Below the pieces are notes generated by a model, which was not told where the DNA came from, made no database searches, and worked only from the letters and a program-made list of their open reading frames with translations. 11,348 nt of DNA from Pseudomonadota bacterium (lineage in GTDB: Bacteria; Pseudomonadota; Gammaproteobacteria; Steroidobacterales; Steroidobacteraceae): positions 1-11,348 of the forward strand of contig JAJYTX010000045.1 in assembly GCA_021792815.1 (NCBI GenBank), given 5' to 3'. Of the stretch, positions 1-5,211 are shown piece after piece (the stretch's first letter is position 1; each line of letters opens with the position of its first letter). Position numbers and translations under genes: made by a program.

Positions 1-607
1 TGCTCGAGTGGATCGGCAGCCGGTCGGTCTCGACCAGCAGCAGGATGAAGAAGGCGGCCACCAGGAACAGGTGCGCCGGACTCCAGTACACGGCCGGATG
101 GCCGGCGAGCAGGTGATTGACCACGAACGGCAGCATCGCCTTGGCGAGCAGCGTGATGCCGACGAACACCAGGATCAGTGTCGGTTCGGCGAGAATGCCG
201 AGCATCACCGCACGCGATGCGCCGATGCCGCCGTAGGCGCTGCCGGAGTCGAGCCCCGCCAGGGTGATGAAGAACGAGCCCAGAGTCAGAATGAGTCCAC
301 CGCCGAGGATGTCACCCATGTCCGACAGCGGCAGCGGGAAGTTCGTCAGCACCGGGATCAGGATCGGCACCGTCAGCATGCAGGTGAAGGCGACGACCGG
401 TGCCGCCCAGTAGACGAAGCTCGCCGTCTCGGGCACCACCAGCTGTTTGTGCAGGAGCTTCCACAGGTCGCGGTAGGGCTGAAGGATCCCGGGGCCCTGC
501 GCGCGCTGCACCCGCTCCTCCCACTGCAGGATCATGCCCTGCAACAGCGGCGCCAGCGACACAACGGCGAAAACCTGGGCGATCTGCAGCAGTATCGCCT
601 GTCTCAC
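1..607 (-). CDS. hyfC: HyfC/HycD-type membrane subunit (complex I subunit 1/NuoH-like), partial
   Basis: Membrane subunit of a hydrogenase-4/formate-hydrogenlyase-like complex, homologous to NuoH of complex I; it would link a peripheral redox arm to the proton-pumping membrane arm. Only the first 202 residues are visible; the gene leaves the window at its 3' side (the family is about 310-320 aa). Visible family signatures are GPGILQPYRDLWKLLHKQ near residues 38-55 and AGLDSGSAYGGIGASR near 117-132. The latter closely matches the LDTGSPFAGVGASR stretch I recall from E. coli HyfC. ETDRLP near 194-199 matches the acidic loop after a membrane helix. Several hydrophobic helices alternate with these loops. 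The GTG start at 605-607 has AAAGG about 7 bases upstream and keeps the first membrane helix. Its GTGA overlaps the stop of a possible small ORF. No hyfB-like gene lies upstream, unlike the E. coli hyf order. The redox partner and substrate are outside the window. Confidence 0.85.
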   Translation of the reverse strand, partial: MRQAILLQIAQVFAVVSLAPLLQGMILQWEERVQRAQGPGILQPYRDLWKLLHKQLVVPETASFVYWAAPVVAFTCMLTVPILIPVLTNFPLPLSDMGDILGGGLILTLGSFFITLAGLDSGSAYGGIGASRAVMLGILAEPTLILVFVGITLLAKAMLPFVVNHLLAGHPAVYWSPAHLFLVAAFFILLLVETDRLPIHSS

Positions 608-747
608 GCCGCAGCCTTTCGCGGCGCGATCGCCCCGCCCATCTCCCGATCGCCGGTTCGACGCGCACCCCTGCCGGGCGGGCGCGCATGCGGACCGGGC
701 CGCTCACGCGGCAAGGAGAAGCGACTCGGGACGAGCTCGGGTCTCAT
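604..747 (-). CDS. Possible 47-aa small ORF translationally coupled to hyfC
   Basis: An ATG at 745-747 has AGGAG about nine bases upstream, and an in-frame TAG sits just before it. The frame runs 47 codons and its TGA overlaps the GTG of the hyfC-like gene (GTGA). The product would be rich in Arg, Pro and Gly, ending APRKAAA, with no membrane helix or recognised domain. The good ribosome site and the 4-base overlap argue for a leader peptide that couples translation to hyfC. The composition is equally what random GC-rich DNA would give. I do not recognise a family, so this is a candidate only. Confidence 0.25.
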   Translation of the reverse strand: MRPELVPSRFSLPRERPGPHARPPGRGARRTGDREMGGAIAPRKAAA

Positions 748-846
748 GCGCTACCGCTCCTGCGTCGCACTGACGCAACCGGTAGGCATCATCAGCCGTT
801 GTCGGCGGTTTGTTGTTACAGGAGGAATGCCATCTCCCTGTGATCC

Positions 847-875
847 AATATACACAGCCGCCGCGGAGGCAGCAA
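847..875 (-). promoter_or_regulatory. Sigma70-like promoter toward hyfC
   Basis: On the minus strand the -35 hexamer TTGCTG (870-875) and the -10 hexamer TATATT (847-852) are separated by exactly 17 bases. Transcription would start near 840, immediately before a copy of GGGAGATGGCAT. This leaves a leader of about 230 nt to the hyfC start, or about 93 nt to the candidate small ORF. TGTG..CACA ends make a weak imperfect inverted repeat over the -10. Predicted from sequence only. Confidence 0.55.
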
Positions 876-901
876 GCGGCCTGACCCCCGGGCAAGGCGG
901 C

Positions 902-931
902 TTGCCGATCGACGCACCGGCGCTCTACACT
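902..931 (+). promoter_or_regulatory. Sigma70-like promoter toward the P-loop ATPase
   Basis: TTGCCG (902-907) and TACACT (926-931) are separated by 18 bases, each matching four of six consensus positions. The start site would be near 938, about 100 nt before the ATPase gene. The 8-mer CGATCGAC occurs twice, at 906-913 (overlapping the -35) and at 935-942 (over the start site), 29 bases apart. This could be a direct-repeat operator. Predicted from sequence only. Confidence 0.45.
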
Positions 932-1036
932 GGGCGATCGACGGGAGATGGCATCCTGCCCTGAATCGCCGTGAGTCGCGCGGCTGATGATGCCTGCGGC
1001 GGTGGCGTCCCGGACCGACAGGGGCAGGCATGATCC

Positions 1037-1849
1037 ATGCACTCCCGGATGACTGAGCTCACCACGCTGTTGGAAATCCGGCTGTTGCGCGGCGAGCATC
1101 TGACGCTGCACGGCCCGCGCGGCAGCGGCAAGTCGCACCTGCTGAGGCAGTTGCAGGCGCGACTGCGGCGCAGCGGCATTCCCTGCGCCTACTCGCCCTC
1201 CGCGACCGCTCTCGATGATCTCACCCGGGCGCTCGAGCGCGCCTATCCGGGGGTGAATACCCTGCAGGTGGGGCGTCGCACCGCCCGTGCGCGCCTGTGG
1301 AGTGCCGCGGATCAACGGGCGGGCGTGCTGCTGCTCGATCACTTCCAGTGCCGCGGCAGCGCCACGGTTTCCTTGCTGCGGCGCCTGCACGGGCGGGTCG
1401 CGGCCGTGTTGACTGCCGTCGATGTCGACAGCGCGAAGGAGCGCAGCCAGTTGCGTCCGTGGCGTTATGGGGCGATGTCGGTGCGCATGCCGTTGGCGAC
1501 ACCGCGGCAACTGCGCCGGTTGCTCGCGCAGCGCTGGGACGCTCTGCGGCTGGCGGCGCTCGATGCGGGCGCGGCGCGCATGTTGGTCGAAGCGGCGCGC
1601 GGCCGTCCGGGATGGATCGTGCAGTGCGCCGAGCTCGCCTGCGAGCAGCGCTACTGGCGCGCCTGTGGTCCGTTGGTCACGGTGCTCTGTGTGGACACGG
1701 AAGCGGCGGTGCGCTACCGCGCGCTCGCGCTGCTGCGCAGCTCATCGGCGGGGGGTGCCGTGGGCTCGGCGGCCGCTCAGGGATCCTCGGCCACCGCCGG
1801 CGGGTCGGCGGCATCGGGGTTGATCACGCCGAAGTGCGCCGGCAGGTAG
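1037..1849 (+). CDS. Small AAA/P-loop ATPase
   Basis: A 270-aa stand-alone NTPase of unassigned role. The Walker A motif is GPRGSGKS at residues 26-33, and Walker B is GVLLLDH at 96-102 with its Asp at 101. A sensor-like stretch VLTAVDVDS follows at 124-132. The order (P-loop near the N-terminus, then an Arg-rich helical C-terminal part) resembles ExeA/TniB-like or other small AAA proteins. No DNA-binding, peptidase or membrane part is evident. The ATG at 1037 has GGGGCAGG about eight bases upstream; the in-frame ATG at 1049 is an alternative. The last ~35 residues are Gly/Ser/Ala-rich and are read across the antisense of the DUF190 gene, so the functional protein probably ends near residue 235. 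It is divergent from the hyfC-like gene and may serve that complex, for example in assembly or metal insertion, but this is inference. Confidence 0.75.
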   Translation: MHSRMTELTTLLEIRLLRGEHLTLHGPRGSGKSHLLRQLQARLRRSGIPCAYSPSATALDDLTRALERAYPGVNTLQVGRRTARARLWSAADQRAGVLLLDHFQCRGSATVSLLRRLHGRVAAVLTAVDVDSAKERSQLRPWRYGAMSVRMPLATPRQLRRLLAQRWDALRLAALDAGAARMLVEAARGRPGWIVQCAELACEQRYWRACGPLVTVLCVDTEAAVRYRALALLRSSSAGGAVGSAAAQGSSATAGGSAASGLITPKCAGR

Positions 1850-2130
1850 GCGTAGAACAGCCGCACGTTCTCCCGATGAAGCCGCTCGAGGAGCTGCTGC
1901 GCCTCGGTCGGCGTCACGATGAATTCCACCTCGACCGTGAGCGAGCCGGCGAGCTCGAAGAAGCGGGCCTCGTGCAGCAGGTGATGACGGCCGAAGCCGG
2001 CCATGGCCTTGAACGCCGAGCCGCCGCGAATGCCGAGGTGGTTGCCCTGTTCGAGCAGCCATTCCCACACGAGCCTGCCGTGATGACGGTGGTCCTCGTG
2101 GACGTAGAACCGGAAGAACGAGCCTTGCAT
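1777..2130 (-). CDS. DUF190 family PII-like protein
   Basis: A 117-aa protein of the DUF190 family, whose known members adopt a PII/CutA-like ferredoxin fold, form trimers and are thought to bind nucleotides and signal cell state. Visible family features are HEDHRHHGRLVWEWLLEQ (11-28), GIRGGSAFKAMAGFG (33-47), HEARFFELA (53-61) and the closing strand LFYAYLPAHFG (91-101). An extension in another start (TTG near 2187) would add 19 non-conserved residues, so I choose the ATG at 2128-2130, which begins directly at the first strand of the fold. Its ribosome site is weak (GGGGGC). The C-terminus overlaps the end of the convergent ATPase gene by 73 bases. A CBS protein gene, another small-ligand sensor family, lies divergently upstream across a 332-base spacer. 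Confidence 0.85.
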   Translation of the reverse strand: MQGSFFRFYVHEDHRHHGRLVWEWLLEQGNHLGIRGGSAFKAMAGFGRHHLLHEARFFELAGSLTVEVEFIVTPTEAQQLLERLHRENVRLFYAYLPAHFGVINPDAADPPAVAEDP

Positions 2131-2194
2131 GATGCGTCGCCCCCGAGTAGGCCGCTCGAGTCTATGCCCCGCACTCGGGGGGCTCAATCTGCGA

Positions 2195-2230
2195 CCCGTG
2201 AGAGCCGCTCGAGGCGGTACGCCTCACGGG
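2195..2230. promoter_or_regulatory. Hairpin with 8-bp stem in the DUF190/CBS spacer
   Basis: CCCGTGAG (2195-2202) pairs with CTCACGGG (2223-2230), with a shorter CCGC/GCGG stem inside. No run of T follows on either strand, so a simple intrinsic terminator is unlikely. On the minus strand it would sit in the DUF190 leader. Confidence 0.4.
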
Positions 2231-2234
2231 CTTC

Positions 2235-2248
2235 GACGGCCGGCCGTC
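2235..2248. repeat. Perfect 14-bp palindrome next to the AT-rich island
   Basis: GACGGCCGGCCGTC is its own reverse complement. It sits between the 8-bp-stem hairpin and the AT-rich island, in the spacer between two divergent genes. It could be a dimeric regulator site; a palindrome of this GC content also has a modest chance of arising by composition. Confidence 0.4.
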
Positions 2249-2291
2249 TCCTATAAATATCAATAATATCAATAAAATAAGCCAATAACAT
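2249..2291. promoter_or_regulatory. AT-rich island with tandem 9-mer, probable promoter region
   Basis: About 40 bases of almost pure A/T lie within 70% GC DNA. ATATCAATA is repeated exactly in tandem at 2257-2265 and 2266-2274. TATAAA (2252-2257) on the plus strand and TATTAT/TGATAT on the minus strand could each act as a -10 element, and TTGGCT lies 17 bases from TGATAT on the minus strand. I cannot decide the direction; it may serve both DUF190 (minus) and the CBS gene (plus). TATCAA matches the first half of an IHF site but the second half is absent. The rest of the spacer to 2462 shows no further structure that I can support. Confidence 0.5.
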
Positions 2292-2462
2292 CACGTCAGT
2301 TCGTGCTGGCGACATGGCCATGGCCGTGGCCGCCGCACGGGGATCGCCGATAGGCACATCAACGAATGGCCGCCCGGCCGGGCGGTGCCGCATGCTCAGC
2401 GGGTGCGCGATGCGACACGGCACCGCTGACCGCCCGGAGCGGCAACCCGAGGAGGATCCGGC

Positions 2463-2939
2463 ATGAACATTGGAGAGGTGTGCAGTCGAGAGGTGTACAT
2501 CTACCGCGCTGGCGAGCCGCTGGCGAGTGCCGCGGCGCAGATGATCAAACGCCGCGTCGGAGCCCTGGTCGTGGTCGAGAGCGCGCCGGGTGTGGTCCGG
2601 CCGATCGGGATCGTCACGGATCGCGACATCGTCCGCGGTCAGGTGTCTCTCGGGAAGGAGCTCGCCGGTCTCACGGTCGGGGATGTCATGACCCGTGACC
2701 CGTTGACGGTGTCGGAGGCCTCGGGTGTCGGCGAAGCCCTCGAGCAGATGCGGCTGCGGCGTGTGCGCCGGGCGCCGGTGGTGAGCGAGTCCGGGGACCT
2801 CGTAGGCATCGTCTCCCTGGATGATCTGTTGCCGGTGCTGACCGAGGAGCTGCGGGCGCTCGCGCGTCTGGTGGGCAGCCAGTCCGGTCACGAAGGCCGC
2901 TCGACGTCCCTGCCGGCGCAGGGTTGGCCGGGCCCCTAG
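2463..2939 (+). CDS. Two-CBS-domain protein
   Basis: A 158-aa soluble protein made of one CBS pair (Bateman module), a unit that usually binds AMP, ATP, SAM or similar adenosyl ligands and reports energy state. CBS1 covers about residues 5-62, ending in PIGIVTDRDIVRG (47-59). CBS2 covers about 74-128, with VGDVMTRDPLTV (72-83) and LVGIVSLDDLL (113-123). The G-I-V-(T/S)-x-x-D pattern that contacts ribose and phosphate is intact in both halves. There is no attached enzyme or transporter domain, so it probably acts on a partner. The ATG start has GAGGAGGAT just upstream, a strong ribosome site. It is followed after 23 bases by the kinase-like gene, so the two are likely cotranscribed. The last 20 residues (Gly/Ser/Pro-rich) are probably unstructured. 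Confidence 0.9.
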   Translation: MNIGEVCSREVYIYRAGEPLASAAAQMIKRRVGALVVVESAPGVVRPIGIVTDRDIVRGQVSLGKELAGLTVGDVMTRDPLTVSEASGVGEALEQMRLRRVRRAPVVSESGDLVGIVSLDDLLPVLTEELRALARLVGSQSGHEGRSTSLPAQGWPGP

Positions 2940-2962
2940 GACGGTTCGCGTGACGGACGGGA

Positions 2963-4258
2963 GTGCGTAAATCCATCGCTGCGCGCGCGGGGCTTCAGGC
3001 CGGGGATCGGCGCTCAGGGGCGCCGCGGACGCAGGCCGGCCGCGCACCCGCGGCCAGGGCTGGGCGGCGGCCCCGGGGAAACCGTGGCCTCGGCACGGAT
3101 CGGGCACTGCAGAGCAAGGTCGCGTTTCTCTCCGATCCGCGTCACTTTGCCGGACATCCACGCACCGTCGATGTCATCGAGACTCACTTCGCCTGGGTGT
3201 TTCTCGCCGGCGCACGTGCGTTCAAGCTCAAAAAACCGCTGCGCCAGGCGTCGATGGATTACCGCACGCTCGCGGCCCGCGAAAGCGCCTGCCGGGCGGA
3301 GCTGCGGCTCAATCGGCGGCTCGCACCCGGTGTCTACCGGCGTGTCGTTGCGCTGCGGCGTACGCGCGCGGGGAATTTCGCGCTCCGGGCGGGCGTGAGG
3401 ACCGTCGAGTGGCTGGTGGAGATGCGCAGGCTCCCCGCCGCCCGCAGTCTCGATCGGCTGCTGGCGCAGCGGGCGGTGCGCGGCTGCGACCTCGAGCCGC
3501 TCCTGAGGAAACTGGCGGCGTTCTTCAGACGGGCAGAGCGGCGCCCGCTGAGCGATCGGGCCTACCTGGCGCGGCTGCGCCGCCAGATCGTGCACAATGC
3601 GCACGAGCTCGGCGCGGCCGATCTCGCCCTGAATTCCCGGCAGGTGGCGCGGCTCGCCCGATCGCAGCTGCGGTTTCTCGCCGAACATGCCGGGCTCTTC
3701 ACCGGCCGCGGGGCGCATCTGGTCGACGGACACGGAGATCTGCGGCCGGAGCACGTGTTCCTCGGCGCATGTGCATCGGGCGCCTGCGTGATTGACTGTC
3801 TCGAGTTCGACCGCGACCTGCGCCGGCTTGACCCCGCCGAGGAAATCGCGTTCCTCGCGCTCGAGTGCGCGCGGCTCTCGGCACCGCGGGTCGCCGCGCG
3901 GCTGCTGGCCGGCTACCGCAGCCTCACGGGCGACCGGGTTTCGCGGGCGCTCAGCGAGTTCTACATGAGCCGGCGCGCCGCGGTACGCGCCCAGATCAGC
4001 GCATGGCACCTGAGGGATGAGGCGTACGCCGCCGAGCGGCGCGCCTGGCGTGCCCGGGCCCGTTCATACCTTTCAGACGCCCTGCGCCTGAGCCGCCGTG
4101 CCGCCGCGAGCGCGCCCCTGGCCGGCAAGATCGCCCCGGACGATGTCCGGGTCATCCGCCGGGCGGCGCCGGCCAGTCCTCGAGCAGCGGCGCCACGGGC
4201 AGGCCCGCGAGCATCCGGCGCACGAGCTCGCCGAGCAGCGGCGCGATCGGCAGCGTGA
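2963..4258 (+). CDS. APH/COG2187-like kinase-fold protein
   Basis: Resembles the N-terminal half of the 'aminoglycoside phosphotransferase/ATP-binding' proteins (COG2187); the natural substrate is unknown. The conserved start is VDVIETHFAWVFLAG at 69-83, followed by AFKLKKP (86-92) with the putative ATP-binding lysine and by ELRLNRRLAPGVYRRVV (113-129). The catalytic loop is HGDLRPEHVFL (257-267, Asp259). VIDCLEFD (277-284) supplies the metal-binding Asp278. Full-length relatives of about 500 aa add a C-terminal P-loop kinase domain, which is missing here. The GTG at 2963 is the only obvious start (GGGAG touches it), but the first ~48 residues are Arg/Ala/Gly-rich and non-conserved, so the true start may be a rare codon further in. 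The last ~35 residues overlap the convergent prs-like gene by 107 bases and are of similarly poor complexity. Confidence 0.8.
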   Translation: MRKSIAARAGLQAGDRRSGAPRTQAGRAPAARAGRRPRGNRGLGTDRALQSKVAFLSDPRHFAGHPRTVDVIETHFAWVFLAGARAFKLKKPLRQASMDYRTLAARESACRAELRLNRRLAPGVYRRVVALRRTRAGNFALRAGVRTVEWLVEMRRLPAARSLDRLLAQRAVRGCDLEPLLRKLAAFFRRAERRPLSDRAYLARLRRQIVHNAHELGAADLALNSRQVARLARSQLRFLAEHAGLFTGRGAHLVDGHGDLRPEHVFLGACASGACVIDCLEFDRDLRRLDPAEEIAFLALECARLSAPRVAARLLAGYRSLTGDRVSRALSEFYMSRRAAVRAQISAWHLRDEAYAAERRAWRARARSYLSDALRLSRRAAASAPLAGKIAPDDVRVIRRAAPASPRAAAPRAGPRASGARARRAAARSAA

Positions 4259-5159
4259 CGAGTTTCGATGCCGCGGCGCTCAGGCTCGGCGGCCGATCGA
4301 CTCCGGCGCTGTCGGTCATGACGATGCCGCAAATGTCCTCGCTCGCCATCAGCGCCTCGAGCCCGGCGGCGGTCGGCGCGTGCGTGAAGGCCACCCGGAC
4401 TGATCCGGCCCCGGCACGCCGGCAGGCCTGCGCCGCGCGAATCAACGTCCCGCCGGTGGCGCACAGGTCATCGAGCACGATCGCGCTTCGACCGCAGACC
4501 TCGCCCGCGAGTCGGCCCGTTGAGACGACATCCCGTGCGCGCCGTTTGGTCACGAACGCGAGCTCGACGTCCGGGCCGACACGGGCGGCAAGCCGTTCGC
4601 TGAACAGCTGCGCGCGCTTGATGCCGCCGACATCCGGTGAGACCACGGCGAGCGGGCCCGGGCGCGGCTCGAGGGCGAAGTGCTCGGCGAGGAGCGCAAG
4701 CGCCGTGAGGTGCACGGTCGGAATGCGAAACGCGTTGTCGAACGCGGCGGGATTGTGCACATCCAGACTGACGAGACAGTCGATGCGTGTCGCCTCGAGC
4801 AGTTGCGCGAGGTAGCGCAGGGTCAGCGGATCACGCTGTTGGGTGCGCCGATCCTTGCGGGCAAACGCCAGGTACGGCAGCAGCACGACGGTCGATGCCG
4901 CGCCGGCATCGCGCAGACCCTGCAGCAGGAACAGCAGCCGGACCAGCCGCTCGCACACCGGCGCGCCGGCCGATCCGGCCAGGTTCTGCAGCACGAACAC
5001 TTCGCGGCCGCGCACCGACTCGAGGGGCCGGAGCTTGAACTCACCGTCTGCGAACCGCCGCTCCTCGATCGGCAGCAGTGCCAGTCCGGCGTGCCGGGCG
5101 AGCGCCGCGGCGGCAACGGAGCTCTCGGTGAGCGCGGCGAGAACCGCGGGTCTGTTCAT
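4152..5159 (-). CDS. prs: Ribose-phosphate pyrophosphokinase (PRPP synthetase), atypical
   Basis: Makes PRPP from ribose 5-phosphate and ATP for nucleotide synthesis and salvage. The 335-aa product (family about 315) has FADGEFKLRPLESVRG (36-51), FARKDRRTQQRDPLT (99-113) corresponding to the ATP-contacting YxRQDRK region, and DVHNPAAFDNAF (133-144) at the metal-binding region. KRRARDVVSTGR (205-216) matches the flexible catalytic loop, and VLDDLCATGGTL (228-239) is the PRPP-binding loop. The DVHNPAAF stretch differs from the housekeeping DLHxxQIQGFF, so this is probably a divergent accessory paralogue; a normal prs should exist elsewhere. The ATG at 5157-5159 is preferred because upstream in-frame residues (possible to 5252) would overlap nrdJ and are not conserved. 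It is the last gene of the operon, 52 bases after nrdJ, and its end overlaps the convergent kinase gene. Confidence 0.88.
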   Translation of the reverse strand: MNRPAVLAALTESSVAAAALARHAGLALLPIEERRFADGEFKLRPLESVRGREVFVLQNLAGSAGAPVCERLVRLLFLLQGLRDAGAASTVVLLPYLAFARKDRRTQQRDPLTLRYLAQLLEATRIDCLVSLDVHNPAAFDNAFRIPTVHLTALALLAEHFALEPRPGPLAVVSPDVGGIKRAQLFSERLAARVGPDVELAFVTKRRARDVVSTGRLAGEVCGRSAIVLDDLCATGGTLIRAAQACRRAGAGSVRVAFTHAPTAAGLEALMASEDICGIVMTDSAGVDRPPSLSAAASKLVTLPIAPLLGELVRRMLAGLPVAPLLEDWPAPPGG

Positions 5160-5211
5160 CGGAGCCCACTTGCAATGCTGTGTAACATGGGAGAGCCTGG
5201 CTGCGGCGCGC

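Larger units (their letters stand above)
639..954. repeat. Three copies of GGGAGATGG in the divergent intergenic region
   Basis: GGGAGATGG occurs on the minus strand at 639-647 and 830-838 and on the plus strand at 943-951. The last two extend to an identical 12-mer, GGGAGATGGCAT (827-838 minus, 943-954 plus), followed by near-matching TCCTCCTG/CCTGCCCTG. Each 12-mer lies 8 to 11 bases after a predicted -10 box, so both divergent transcripts would begin with nearly the same sequence. All three copies follow a GATC by 0 or 3 bases. This could be an operator for one regulator of both directions, or a shared 5' end RNA element. Confidence 0.6.

Noticed and set aside
839..856. CRP-like TGTG..CACA element over the hyfC promoter
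   Set aside because: Only the outer four bases pair; spacing and inner bases do not fit TGTGA-N6-TCACA.
1030..1056. Eight-codon mini-ORF overlapping the ATPase start
   Set aside because: It uses the same ribosome site region as the ATPase and has no conserved feature; it may be incidental.
704..1510. Minus-strand open frame opposite the ATPase
   Set aside because: No motif and low-complexity composition; the plus strand has intact Walker motifs.
2257..2274. FNR/CRP-type site in the AT-rich island
   Set aside because: The TTGAT half-sites (minus strand) are in direct, not inverted, orientation, so TTGAT-N4-ATCAA is not formed.
2314..2466. 50-codon plus-strand frame ending in an ATGA overlap with the CBS gene
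   Set aside because: No ribosome site and Arg/Ala/Gly composition without domain; the overlap alone is weak evidence.
2184..3161. Minus-strand open frame opposite the CBS gene
   Set aside because: It would run through the regulatory spacer and oppose a clear CBS pair with a strong ribosome site.
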